Source of the DNA: Betaproteobacteria bacterium
Lineage (GTDB): Bacteria > Pseudomonadota > Gammaproteobacteria > Burkholderiales > Thiobacteraceae
Direction of reading: 5' to 3'
NCBI GenBank assembly: GCA_025361165.1
Contig: JANYAU010000019.1
Coordinates: 1-36,337, forward strand
Length of the DNA stretch: 36,337 nt
The position numbers and the translations under genes are program-made. This document shows positions 22,494 through 31,210 of this stretch, one piece after another. The notes under the pieces are model-generated. The model was given only the letters and a program-made list of their open reading frames with translations, was not told the origin of the DNA and ran no database searches. Each line of letters starts with the position of its first letter. The stretch's first letter is position 1.

Positions 22494-24062
22494 TTAATGC
22501 CTGAAATGTCGCATGCCGGTGAACACCATCGCCATGCCATGTTCGTTCGCCGCCGCGATCACCTCTGCGTCGCGCATGCTGCCGCCGGGTTGGATCACGG
22601 CGGCGATACCGGCGGCGGCGGCTTGGTCTATCCCGTCGCGGAAGGGGAAAAAGGCGTCCGACGCCATCACCGAACCGGCCACGGCCAACCCTGCCTGCTC
22701 AGCCTTAATCGCGGCAATGCGCGCGGAGTTGACACGGCTCATCTGGCCCGCACCGACACCGATAGTCATTTTGTCTTTGGCGTACACAATGGCGTTGGAT
22801 TTAACGTACTTGGCCACGCGCCAGGCAAATAGCAGGTCGGCCATCTCAGCCTCGGTCGGCGCGCGCTGGGTCACCACCTTGAGTTCATGGTAGAGCGCTT
22901 GGTCGGCTTCCTGCAGCAATAGGCCGCCGTTTACTTTCTTGAACTCCAAGCGTGGCGCGGCTTCTTTCGGCCACGCGCCGCATTCCAGCAGGCGTACATT
23001 TTTTTTCGCCGCGGCGACTTCCACTGCGGCAGCGGACACCTTGGGCGCAATAATCACTTCCACGAACTGGCGCTCGGCGATGGCCTGGGCCGTCGCCGCA
23101 TCCAACTCGCCGTTGAAAGCGATAATGCCGCCGAACGCGGATTCCGGGTCGGTTTGATACGCCCGGTCGTAAGCCTCTAAAAAGGTGGCGCCATACGCCA
23201 CGCCGCATGGGTTGGCGTGCTTGACGATAACGCAGGCCGGGGCCTCGTTGAACTGCTTCACGCATTCCAGCGCGGCATCGGCATCGGCGATGTTGTTGTA
23301 GGACAACTCCTTGCCTTGCAGTTGGCGCGCGGTGGCGACAGAGGCTTCCCGCTCCGACGCAATGGTATAAAAAGCCGCGCTTTGATGCGGGTTCTCGCCA
23401 TAGCGCAACTCTTGCGCCACGGAGAAATGCAGATTGAGCCGTTGCGGAAAACCCTCGCGCCGGCCGCGCGAATCGATTGAGGTCAAATAATTGCTGATCG
23501 TACCGTCGTATTCCGCGGTGTGGGAGAACGCTTTGCGCGCGAGATTGAAGCGCGTATCGCCACCGATGATGCCGCTGGTCATGTCCATTTCCGACAACAG
23601 CGGCTTGTAATCCGCGGGGTCCGTCACGACGACAACGTGGTGATAATTTTTCGCCGCGGCGCGCACCATGGTCGGGCCGCCGATGTCGATGTTTTCGATT
23701 GCATCGTTGAGCGTGCAATTGGGTTTGGCGATGGTAGCCGCGAACGGATAGAGGTTCACCACCACCATGTCGATGGGTGGAATATCCGCTTCTTGCATGG
23801 CCTTAACGTGTGTGTCCAAATCGCGCCGCCCGAGAATGCCGCCGTGAATCTTCGGGTGCAAGGTTTTCAGCCGGCCGTCGAGCATCTCCGGAAAGCCGGT
23901 GTAGTCGCCGACCTCGATGACGGCGATGCCGTTGTCGGCGAGCAACTTGGCGGTGCCGCCGGTAGACAGAATTTCAATATTGAATTTTTTGAGGCCGCGA
24001 GCGAAATCGACAATGCCTTTTTTATCGGAGACGCTAATGAGCGCGCGTTTAATAATAGTCAT
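22494..24062 (-). CDS. purH: Bifunctional AICAR transformylase/IMP cyclohydrolase
   Basis: Catalyses the last two steps of IMP synthesis. 522 residues. The N-terminal MGS-like cyclohydrolase domain (about 1-150) has [28 protein letters not shown] and [15 protein letters not shown]. The transformylase part has [13 protein letters not shown], the catalytic Lys-His pair in [25 protein letters not shown], and [15 protein letters not shown] near the end. The ATG at 24062 lies 11 nt after fis, so the gene probably belongs to the dusB-fis transcript. No clear ribosome site is visible, which suggests coupling to fis translation. Confidence 0.96.
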   Translation of the reverse strand: MTIIKRALISVSDKKGIVDFARGLKKFNIEILSTGGTAKLLADNGIAVIEVGDYTGFPEMLDGRLKTLHPKIHGGILGRRDLDTHVKAMQEADIPPIDMVVVNLYPFAATIAKPNCTLNDAIENIDIGGPTMVRAAAKNYHHVVVVTDPADYKPLLSEMDMTSGIIGGDTRFNLARKAFSHTAEYDGTISNYLTSIDSRGRREGFPQRLNLHFSVAQELRYGENPHQSAAFYTIASEREASVATARQLQGKELSYNNIADADAALECVKQFNEAPACVIVKHANPCGVAYGATFLEAYDRAYQTDPESAFGGIIAFNGELDAATAQAIAERQFVEVIIAPKVSAAAVEVAAAKKNVRLLECGAWPKEAAPRLEFKKVNGGLLLQEADQALYHELKVVTQRAPTEAEMADLLFAWRVAKYVKSNAIVYAKDKMTIGVGAGQMSRVNSARIAAIKAEQAGLAVAGSVMASDAFFPFRDGIDQAAAAGIAAVIQPGGSMRDAEVIAAANEHGMAMVFTGMRHFRH

Positions 24063-24073
24063 GGGAGTGGCGT

Positions 24074-24313
24074 TTACTTAATTTTATATATCTGTATTTT
24101 CTTGCGTAGCGTATTGCGGTTGATACCGAGCAATTCCGAGGCGCGGGTTTGGTTGCCCTCGGTGTGATAAAGCACGGTTTCGATCAGCGGTTTTTCGACG
24201 CACGCCAGCACCATGTCGTATATCGTGCCGGGCTTTTCCCCATCGAGATGACTAAAATAGTCATGCACGGCTTTGCGTACGCAAGCCGCCAGCTCATTGT
24301 CTTTCTGTACCAT
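24074..24313 (-). CDS. fis: Nucleoid-associated DNA-binding protein Fis
   Basis: Small dimeric DNA-bending regulator of rRNA and growth-phase genes, 79 residues, as usual for betaproteobacterial Fis, which is shorter than the 98-residue enteric form. The C-terminal helix-turn-helix is clear: [28 protein letters not shown]; before it lies the dimerisation helix region [23 protein letters not shown] precedes ATG 24313. It follows dusB as in enterics, and purH starts 11 nt after it. Confidence 0.94.
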   Translation of the reverse strand: MVQKDNELAACVRKAVHDYFSHLDGEKPGTIYDMVLACVEKPLIETVLYHTEGNQTRASELLGINRNTLRKKIQIYKIK

Positions 24314-24375
24314 CCTGCCGCCCCTGTTCTGCTCTATCGTTATACGCCGCGCCCGCTCCCTGCCAGGTCTTGTTG

Positions 24376-25392
24376 TTATGCGGCGAGTTCGGTTTCCTGT
24401 ATTTCGTAAGTCAAGCGCGGCGCGCAGGCTGAAAGCTGCGCGAAGAAAAAATTAACCGCATCGAGTTGTTCTTGGGTCGACTCCAATTGATTCATGCGAT
24501 GGCGAAAGCTCGCCGAGCCGATCAGCCCCCTGGTGTACCAAGAGATATGCTTGCGCGCCATGCGTACACCGCTGTATTCGCCATAAAAGCCGTACAAATC
24601 CGCTAAGTGATCGACCAGTACGCGGTGGATTTCCGCTACTTCCGGCTCCGGCAATTTTGCGCCGGTTTCCAGGTAATACGCGATCTCGCGGAAAATCCAC
24701 GGCCGGCCTTGCGCCGCGCGCCCGATCATCACCGCATCGGCGCCCGTGTATTCCAAAACATACTTCGCTTTCTCCGGCGTGGTGATGTCGCCATTTGCAA
24801 TAATTGGAATGCTGGCATTGGCTTTGATCGCCGCGATGGTGTCGTACTCCGCGTGGCCGGTGTAAGCGCAAGCGCGCGTGCGGCCATGAATCGCCAGCGC
24901 TTGAATGCCGCTCTCTTGCGCGATCTTCAGCACGTTCAACGCATTCTTGTGCGCGCGATCCCAGCCGGTGCGAATCTTTAGCGTCACTGGCACCTTCACC
25001 GCATTCACCACCGCTTCGAGAATTTGCGCCACCAGCGGCTCGTTTTGCAACAGTGCGGAGCCCGCCATCACATTGCAAATTTTCTTCGCCGGGCAACCCA
25101 TATTGATATCGATAATCTGCGCGCCGTTGTCCACGTTGTGCTTGGCGGCCTCGGCCATCATCGCGGGATCCGCGCCCGCGATCTGCACCGAAATCGGATC
25201 GACTTCGCCCTCGTGATTAGCGCGGCGCAAGGTTTTGGCCGAACCCCACAACAGCGAATTGCTCGCCACCATCTCGGATACCGCCATCCCCGCGCCCAAC
25301 TGCTTGCACAATTGGCGGAACGGCCGATCGGTCACGCCCGCCATAGGCGCGACGATCAGATTGTTATTCAGGGTGTAGGGGCCGATTTGCAC
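24376..25392 (-). CDS. dusB: tRNA-dihydrouridine synthase B
   Basis: FMN-dependent reductase that forms dihydrouridine in the tRNA D-loop. 338 residues; TIM barrel with FMN contacts IVAPMAGVTDRPFRQL and SVQIAGADP, catalytic Cys100 in DINMGCPAKKICN, and IHGRTRACAYTG, IIANGDITTPEKA, AVMIGRAAQGRPW. It starts at GTG 25392, giving MQIGPYTLNNNLIVAPMAGV, aligned with the enteric DusB start. It lies 62 nt before fis, forming the conserved dusB-fis pair. About 169 nt of non-coding sequence separate it from polA. Confidence 0.95.
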   Translation of the reverse strand: MQIGPYTLNNNLIVAPMAGVTDRPFRQLCKQLGAGMAVSEMVASNSLLWGSAKTLRRANHEGEVDPISVQIAGADPAMMAEAAKHNVDNGAQIIDINMGCPAKKICNVMAGSALLQNEPLVAQILEAVVNAVKVPVTLKIRTGWDRAHKNALNVLKIAQESGIQALAIHGRTRACAYTGHAEYDTIAAIKANASIPIIANGDITTPEKAKYVLEYTGADAVMIGRAAQGRPWIFREIAYYLETGAKLPEPEVAEIHRVLVDHLADLYGFYGEYSGVRMARKHISWYTRGLIGSASFRHRMNQLESTQEQLDAVNFFFAQLSACAPRLTYEIQETELAA

Positions 25393-25561
25393 TTGGTAAT
25401 GGATGCCGGAGAAAAGGCTGCCTATTTTATACGCAATCGCCTGCGCCGCAAAATAGTTCGCGATTTATTTCTTGTTGGCTATTCTTTGGCGCCCTCTTCA
25501 GCGCCGTCGCGAGGGGTTGGCCGCTCTGCTGGCCGTTCATGACAAACGATGGGCCAACAGC

Positions 25562-28273
25562 TCAGTGCGCCTGCTCCCAATTCGGACCTACGCCAACGCT
25601 CACTTCCAGCGGCACCTCAAGTTGCGCCACGCCGCCCATCAGGCGCGGCAGTTCGGCGCGAATCATCGTTAGCTCGGCTTCGGGCACTTCCAGCACCAAT
25701 TCATCATGTACTTGCATGATGATGCGCGAGCCGCGTTTTTCGTGCTGCAAATAACGGTGCACGGCAATCATGGCGAGCTTGATCAAATCCGCCGCCGTGC
25801 CTTGCATCGGGGCGTTGATCGCGGCGCGTTCGGCGGCTTGGCGGCGCATGCCGTTGCCGCCATGGATTTCTGGCAGCCACAAGCGGCGGCCGAATACGGT
25901 TTCGACATAGCCCTGGGCGCGCGCCAGTTCGCGGGTGCGGTTCATATAATCGGCCACGCCGGGGTAGCGCGCGAAATAGCGGTCGATATAGGACTGCGCA
26001 GCGGCGCGTTCGATGCCAAGCTGTGATGCCAGGCCGAAGGCGGACATGCCATAGATCAAACCGAAGTTGATCACTTTCGCATAACGGCGTTGCTCGTTGG
26101 AGACCTCGCCCACGCTGACACCAAACACCTCTGCCGCGGTGGCGCGGTGAATATCTTCGCCCGCGGCGAAGGCTTTGAGCAAGCCCGCGTCGTGTGATAA
26201 ATGCGCCATGATGCGCAACTCGATTTGCGAATAGTCGGCAGAGACCAAGACCGAACCCGGGGGCGCAATGAAGGCTTCGCGGATGCGTCTTCCTTCTTGG
26301 CTGCGCACCGGGATGTTTTGCAGATTGGGGTCGGAGCTGGCGAGCCGTCCGGTGACCGCGACCGCTTGGTTATAGCTGGTGTGCACGCGACCGGTGCGCG
26401 CATTCACCATGCGCGGCAGTTTGTCGGTATAGGTGGATTTGAGTTTGGCCAGGCCGCGGTATTCGAGCAGCATTTTCGGCAAGGGATAATCGAGCGCGAG
26501 TTCTTGCAAAACATCCTCATCGGTCGAGGGCGTACCGCTCGGGGTTTTTTTCTTCACCGGCAGACCGAGCTGATTAAACAAAATATCTTGTATCTGCTTC
26601 GGTGAGTTGAGATTGAAGGGTTGCCCGGCGAGTTCCTGCGCTTGGCGCTCGAGCTCGATTAACTTCATGCCGAGCTCGTGGCTTTGGTCGGCGAGCAATT
26701 GCGAATCGAGCAGCACGCCGGTGCACTCGATATCGAATAGCACTTCTGCCGTGGGCAATTCGATTTGCTCATACACGAAGTTCAGCTTTTCATCACGCGC
26801 GATATGCGGGTAGAGCACTTCGTGCAAGCGCAGGGTGATGTCCGCATCTTCCGCAGCGTAGTGGCTGGCGGTTTCCACGGAGACTTGATCGAAGCCGATT
26901 TGCTTTGCGCCCTTGCCCGCGACTTCTTCGTAGCTCACGGTTTTGTAGTTGAGATGGCGGTGGGCGAGCGAGTCCATGCCGTGCGGCTTGTGCGCTTCCA
27001 GCACATAAGATTGGAGCAGGGTATCGTGGGCGATGCCCTGAAGTTGCACGCCGTGGTTGGTCAGTACATGGGTGTCGTACTTTAAATTTTGGCCGAGCTT
27101 TTTTTGCTGCGGGTTTTCGAGCCAGGGTTTGAGCTTGGCTAACACCAGCGCCAAGTCCAATTGCTGCGGCGCACCGGCGTAGCGATGCGCCAGCGGAATG
27201 TACGCGCCGGTATACGCCGTAATGGAAAGCGAAATGCCGACCAACTGCGCTTGCATGGGATCGAGGCTGGTGGTTTCGGTATCCACCGACACCAGATCGG
27301 CGTGCATGATGGTATTGATCCAGGCATCTAATTGCGCCTCGGTCAGCACGGTTTCGTAGTGCGCGTCCGGCGATTCCGAGGGCTGGGGTTCTCGTGCCTG
27401 CGCCTCAACACCTGACGCCCGCTGTTCCGTCCCCTGCAACTCACGCAGCCAAGTCTTGAATTCGAATTGGGCGAATAGCGCAATCAACTTATCTCGATCC
27501 GGCGCACTCGGCACTAGTGTCGACACATGCACCGGCAAATCCACATCGCGTTTGATGGTCAACAACTCGCGCGCCTTGGGTAGCCAATCCACGGCCTTGC
27601 GCAAGTTCTCGCCCACCACGCCACTGATATCTTGCGCGTGCAGAACGACGTTATCGAGAGAATCGTATTGGGCAAGCCACTTCACCGCGGTCTTAGGCCC
27701 CACTTTTTCCACGCCCGGCACGTTATCCACGCTATCGCCGATGAGCGTGAGATAGTCCACGATACGCTCGGCGGGCACGCCGAATTTGGCCACTACTCCG
27801 GGTACGTCGAGCTTTTCATTGCTCATGGTGTTGATCAGCTCGACGTGCGCATTGACCAACTGCGCCATGTCTTTATCGCCGGTGGAGATCACGGTGTGCA
27901 TACCGTTTTTTTCGGCTTCATGCGCCAAGGTGCCGATCACATCGTCGGCTTCGACGCCCGCTATCATTAGCAACGGCCAGCCCATAGCACGTACCGCATC
28001 ATGCAAGGGCGCAATTTGCGCCGCAAGATCGCCCGGCATCGGCGGACGATGCGCTTTATACTCGGGGTAGAGATCTTCGCGAAAGGTCTTTCCTTTTGCG
28101 TCGAACACGCACGCGATATAATCGGCCTGAATATCTTTGCGCAGCCGTTGCAGCATATTCAACACGCCGTAGATCGCGCCCGTGGGCTCGTTGCGGGCAT
28201 TGCGCAAATCCGGCAAGGCGTGAAACGCGCGATACAGGTAGGACGAACCATCAACTAACAGCAAGGTTTTCAT
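25562..28273 (-). CDS. polA: DNA polymerase I
   Basis: Repair and Okazaki-fragment-processing polymerase, 903 residues with three domains. The 5'-3' exonuclease (about 1-290) begins LLLVDGSSYLYRAFHALPDL. The 3'-5' exonuclease (about 310-500) keeps its metal ligands: VDTETTSLD, NLKYDTHVL and YAAEDADITL, so proofreading is probably active. The polymerase has motif A VSADYSQIELRIMAH, motif B RRYAKVINFGLIYGMSAFG and motif C IIMQVHDELVLEVPE. ATG 28273 is the canonical start; no Shine-Dalgarno is visible. The divergent LOG gene starts only 12 nt away, so the polA promoter must lie inside that gene. Confidence 0.97.
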   Translation of the reverse strand: MKTLLLVDGSSYLYRAFHALPDLRNARNEPTGAIYGVLNMLQRLRKDIQADYIACVFDAKGKTFREDLYPEYKAHRPPMPGDLAAQIAPLHDAVRAMGWPLLMIAGVEADDVIGTLAHEAEKNGMHTVISTGDKDMAQLVNAHVELINTMSNEKLDVPGVVAKFGVPAERIVDYLTLIGDSVDNVPGVEKVGPKTAVKWLAQYDSLDNVVLHAQDISGVVGENLRKAVDWLPKARELLTIKRDVDLPVHVSTLVPSAPDRDKLIALFAQFEFKTWLRELQGTEQRASGVEAQAREPQPSESPDAHYETVLTEAQLDAWINTIMHADLVSVDTETTSLDPMQAQLVGISLSITAYTGAYIPLAHRYAGAPQQLDLALVLAKLKPWLENPQQKKLGQNLKYDTHVLTNHGVQLQGIAHDTLLQSYVLEAHKPHGMDSLAHRHLNYKTVSYEEVAGKGAKQIGFDQVSVETASHYAAEDADITLRLHEVLYPHIARDEKLNFVYEQIELPTAEVLFDIECTGVLLDSQLLADQSHELGMKLIELERQAQELAGQPFNLNSPKQIQDILFNQLGLPVKKKTPSGTPSTDEDVLQELALDYPLPKMLLEYRGLAKLKSTYTDKLPRMVNARTGRVHTSYNQAVAVTGRLASSDPNLQNIPVRSQEGRRIREAFIAPPGSVLVSADYSQIELRIMAHLSHDAGLLKAFAAGEDIHRATAAEVFGVSVGEVSNEQRRYAKVINFGLIYGMSAFGLASQLGIERAAAQSYIDRYFARYPGVADYMNRTRELARAQGYVETVFGRRLWLPEIHGGNGMRRQAAERAAINAPMQGTAADLIKLAMIAVHRYLQHEKRGSRIIMQVHDELVLEVPEAELTMIRAELPRLMGGVAQLEVPLEVSVGVGPNWEQAH

Positions 28274-28285
28274 TGGAGCGGGCTC

Positions 28286-29008
28286 ATGAAAGAAAAACTA
28301 CCTAAGATGATCGGCGCCGAAGCGGCGGCGCAGGCTTACTCGGCACGCGAATCCTGGCGTGTGTTCGAGATTATGGCAGAATTCGTCGAAGCTACCGAAC
28401 GCCTGAGCCCGATCAGTCCCGCCGTATCGATTTTCGGCAGTGCGCGCACCGCGCCCGACGATAAATATTATCTGCTCACCGAGCAGATCGCGCGCCAGCT
28501 TTCCGATGCCGGCTTTTCCGTGATCTCCGGCGGCGGGCCCGGCATTATGGAGGCGGCGAACAAAGGCGCGTATTTCGGCGCATCGCCCAGCGTCGGCCTC
28601 AACATTCAACTGCCGCACGAACAGCACAACAATCCGTTCCAGGACATCTCGCAGACCTTCAGTCACTTCTTCGCGCGCAAAGTGATGTTCGTCAAATTCG
28701 CCTCGGCCTATGTGGTGATGCCCGGCGGCTTCGGCACCATGGACGAACTGATGGAAGCGCTGACCCTGGTACAAACCGGCAAGACGCGCCGAATCCCCAT
28801 CATCCTGGTGCACGAGCCGTTCTGGCGCGGCCTGGTGGAGTGGTTCAAACACACGCTGGTAAAAGAAGGCATGGTCAATGCCGAGGATATGGATTTGATC
28901 CAGGTGATCAATGAACCCAAAGCCGTAGTAGAAGCGATCTTCAAACACTATGAGACGCGCGGCTTCGAGCCGACGGCGGCGGAACGCGAGATTCAGTTGA
29001 ATTTGTAA
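28286..29008 (+). CDS. LOG-family nucleotide 5'-monophosphate phosphoribohydrolase
   Basis: TIGR00730/LOG-type Rossmann protein, 240 residues. Family motifs are FSVISGGGPGIMEAANKGAY and MPGGFGTMDELMEALTL (the PGGxGTxxE catalytic motif); the conserved Arg-Lys is in FARKVMFVKFA. Such enzymes cleave nucleoside monophosphates to base and ribose 5-phosphate, either cytokinin precursors or, for PpnN-like forms, purine nucleotides. The cellular substrate here is unknown. ATG 28286 has GGAG 7 nt upstream; Met8 is an alternative. It diverges from polA with 12 nt between start codons. Its last codons overlap a likely promoter for the next gene. Confidence 0.9.
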   Translation: MKEKLPKMIGAEAAAQAYSARESWRVFEIMAEFVEATERLSPISPAVSIFGSARTAPDDKYYLLTEQIARQLSDAGFSVISGGGPGIMEAANKGAYFGASPSVGLNIQLPHEQHNNPFQDISQTFSHFFARKVMFVKFASAYVVMPGGFGTMDELMEALTLVQTGKTRRIPIILVHEPFWRGLVEWFKHTLVKEGMVNAEDMDLIQVINEPKAVVEAIFKHYETRGFEPTAAEREIQLNL

Positions 29009-29033
29009 TGCCGCGCGCTTGCCGCTGTATAAT
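29003..29033 (+). promoter_or_regulatory. Candidate sigma-70 promoter for DUF2782-thrB
   Basis: A perfect TATAAT (29028-29033) lies 28 nt before the DUF2782 ATG. TTGTAA (29003-29008, 4/6 to TTGACA) is 19 nt upstream of it, a slightly long spacer. It overlaps the end of the LOG gene. Confidence 0.5.
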
Positions 29034-29061
29034 TGCATCGCAGCTATTCTAAGGATTCTTT

Positions 29062-29403
29062 ATGCGCCACGCCTTATTCCTCTTCGCCCTGTTTGTCGCC
29101 AGCCCGATATGGGCGGACGACAAAGCTAAGTTGCCCGCCGACTTGCAAACCGTACCTGAACCGCCACCCCCGCCACCGGGCTATGAGCCAAACCCGGCGC
29201 TGGAGCCGCAAGTCACGATCACTACGCGCGGCGAAGACAAGGTCGAGGAATACCGTATCAGCGGCAAGCTGTATATGGTCAAAGTCACCCCCAAGCATGG
29301 CGTGCCTTACTATCTGGTCGACGACAAAGGTGATGGCAACTTCGTTCGGCAAGGTCTTGATTCCGGCATCCGCGTTCCGCAATGGGTTCTGTTTAAATTT
29401 TGA
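29062..29403 (+). CDS. DUF2782 periplasmic protein
   Basis: 113 residues. Residues 1-18 form a signal peptide ending PIWA/DD. A proline run (PEPPPPPPGYEPN, about 32-44) forms a flexible linker, followed by a small beta-rich domain QVTITTRGEDKVEEYRISGK and VKVTPKHGVPYYLVDDKGDG ending RVPQWVLFKF, which is the DUF2782 pattern. Function is unknown; the family is typical of betaproteobacteria and gammaproteobacteria and often lies next to thrB or polA. AAGGA is 7 nt before the ATG. thrB follows after 36 nt. Confidence 0.85.
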   Translation: MRHALFLFALFVASPIWADDKAKLPADLQTVPEPPPPPPGYEPNPALEPQVTITTRGEDKVEEYRISGKLYMVKVTPKHGVPYYLVDDKGDGNFVRQGLDSGIRVPQWVLFKF

Positions 29404-29439
29404 TGTTGGGGCATGTGCCCTGGCGCGTGATGCTTGCTC

Positions 29440-30390
29440 ATGTCTGTTTACACCACCGTCACCCCCGAAGAATTAAAGGGGTGGCTTAAACATTATTCCC
29501 TCGGTGCCTTGGTCGAACTCCAGGGCATCGCCTCCGGCATCGAGAACACCAACTACTTTGTCACGACTAGTCACGGCCGTTACGTGCTGACGCTGTTCGA
29601 AAAAATTTCTGCCGCCGACCTGCCCTACTACATCAACTTGATGGCGCATCTGGCGCGTCACGGCATTCCCTGTCCGAGCCCGATTGCGACACTGCAAAAC
29701 GATTATTTGAATCAGCTCAAGGGCAAACCGGCGTGCGTCGTGAGTTGCTTGAAGGGCGCCTCGATCACCGCGCCCACGCCCGATCACTGCGCCCAAGTAG
29801 GAGAAATGCTCGCCAATATGCACTTGGCGGGCAACAGCTACCCGAGCACGATGACCAACTCGCGCGGCCCGGCCTGGTGGCGTGCGACCGCTCCGCAAGT
29901 GATGCCCAAACTGAACCCGGACGACACCGCGCTGCTGCAAGAAGAGCTGCGCTTCCAAGCGCTGTATCGCCACGAAGACTTGCCGCGCGGAGTGATCCAC
30001 GCTGACTTATTCCGCGACAATGTGCTGTTCAACAGCGACGTTCTCGCCGGAGTGATTGATTTCTACTATGCTTGCAACGATGCTTGGCTATACGACTTGG
30101 CGATCACCATCAACGATTGGTGCGTCACCGGGCAAAGTGAAATCGATCCCGCACGCATGCAAGCCATGCTCACCGCCTATCATGCAGTGCGGCCACTTGG
30201 CGCCATTGAGCGCGGCGCGTGGCCGGTGATGTTGCGCGCCGGCGCGCTGCGCTTTTGGCTATCGCGGCTGTATGACTTCCATTATCCGCGCCCGGGCGAA
30301 CTGACTCACGCCAAAGATCCGGATCACTTCAAGCGTATTCTTTCCAATCACATTGCCAAACAGGGCGAATTAACGCAGCTATGGGTTTAG
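29440..30390 (+). CDS. thrB: Homoserine kinase (type II, APH-like)
   Basis: Phosphorylates homoserine on the way to threonine. 316 residues with the aminoglycoside-phosphotransferase fold rather than the GHMP fold of enteric ThrB. The N-lobe is [20 protein letters not shown]; the catalytic loop is [17 protein letters not shown] (Brenner HxDxxxxN) and the metal-binding Asp is in [19 protein letters not shown]; the C-terminus is [17 protein letters not shown] 29440 gives the usual MSVYT start; TTG 29434 is in frame. No strong ribosome site is seen; a small GGGC/GCCC hairpin lies at 29409-29420. It is followed after 16 nt by a membrane protein gene. Confidence 0.94.
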   Translation: MSVYTTVTPEELKGWLKHYSLGALVELQGIASGIENTNYFVTTSHGRYVLTLFEKISAADLPYYINLMAHLARHGIPCPSPIATLQNDYLNQLKGKPACVVSCLKGASITAPTPDHCAQVGEMLANMHLAGNSYPSTMTNSRGPAWWRATAPQVMPKLNPDDTALLQEELRFQALYRHEDLPRGVIHADLFRDNVLFNSDVLAGVIDFYYACNDAWLYDLAITINDWCVTGQSEIDPARMQAMLTAYHAVRPLGAIERGAWPVMLRAGALRFWLSRLYDFHYPRPGELTHAKDPDHFKRILSNHIAKQGELTQLWV

Positions 30391-30406
30391 CCCACACCGC
30401 TTTCCT

Positions 30407-31210
30407 ATGATGAATTACCGCAAATGCAATCCTTTATACGGCTATCGCTGGTTCATGGAGGGCATCAAATTATTTCTGAGCCAGCCTTGGCCATGGCTCG
30501 CGCTGGTGGGTGTGACCTTGCTGCTGTTACTGGTGTTGAGCTTCTTACCACTGTTGGGCCTGGCCGGTATTTTCGCGCTCTTCCCCGGCATTGCCGCCGG
30601 CTTCATGTTCGCCAGCCGCGAGGCGCTCGCCCAGCAGCCCATCACCCTTAATCACCTGACCGCCGGTTTTAAAATCGCGCCGAAGCCCCTGCTGGCAGTG
30701 GGCGGTCTAGCATTTATGGTGTTTTTTCTGGCCTTGATCTTAATTACCATCGGCTGGCGCGAGCAATTCATGGCGCTGGTGAACCTCGCGCAGAGTGAAG
30801 CGTCGGATCAAGACGCCTTATTACGCGCGCTGAACGAATTGACTATACCGAGCATCGTCACCTTGGCGGTGATGTTGGTCATCGCCAACGCGACCTGGTT
30901 CGCGCCGGCGCTGGTAGTGTTCCGGCAAGCCAAGCCCGGTGCGGCGATCGCCCTATCATTCCGCGCCTGTCTGAGAAATTTCGGCCCGTTCCTGGTGTAT
31001 GGGGTGTTGCTGTTACTGTTGGATGTGCTGGCATCTTTCGCGCTACGGTTAATCCTCTCTGCGGTGCGCACTATCGGCGGCGAACAAGCCGCGGGCGTGG
31101 TGGGAATGTTGGTCTCTTTCCCCCTCATCTGCGCCTTTCTGGCGACGATCTTTGCCTCGGCGTATGTGAGCTACGTCGATGTGTTTGAAGCCGCGCCTAA
31201 ACCGGACTGA
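30407..31210 (+). CDS. BPSS1780-like integral membrane protein
   Basis: 267 residues, about six membrane segments: 30-60, 60-80, 96-118, 150-172, 203-225 and 235-260. The N-terminal pattern NPLYGYRWFMEGIKLFLSQP, the loop FASREALAQQPITLNHLTAGF and the middle ATWFAPALVVFRQAKPGAAI match the BPSS1780 family of betaproteobacterial membrane proteins. Function is unknown. It probably shares the thrB transcript. Its end overlaps the 3' end of the convergent uvrD gene by 14 nt. Confidence 0.85.
   Translation: MMNYRKCNPLYGYRWFMEGIKLFLSQPWPWLALVGVTLLLLLVLSFLPLLGLAGIFALFPGIAAGFMFASREALAQQPITLNHLTAGFKIAPKPLLAVGGLAFMVFFLALILITIGWREQFMALVNLAQSEASDQDALLRALNELTIPSIVTLAVMLVIANATWFAPALVVFRQAKPGAAIALSFRACLRNFGPFLVYGVLLLLLDVLASFALRLILSAVRTIGGEQAAGVVGMLVSFPLICAFLATIFASAYVSYVDVFEAAPKPD

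Noticed and set aside
22885-23718. 277-codon minus-strand open frame
   Set aside because: Out-of-frame shadow of purH; Arg-rich, no domain.
25393-25561. Small GGCGC/GCGCC hairpin (25488-25505) as a terminator between polA and dusB
   Set aside because: Only 5 bp and no T run on the minus strand; nothing else recognisable in this 169-nt gap.
28298-29038. 246-codon minus-strand open frame opposite the LOG gene
   Set aside because: Antisense of a gene with clear PGGxGTxxE and GGGPGIME motifs.
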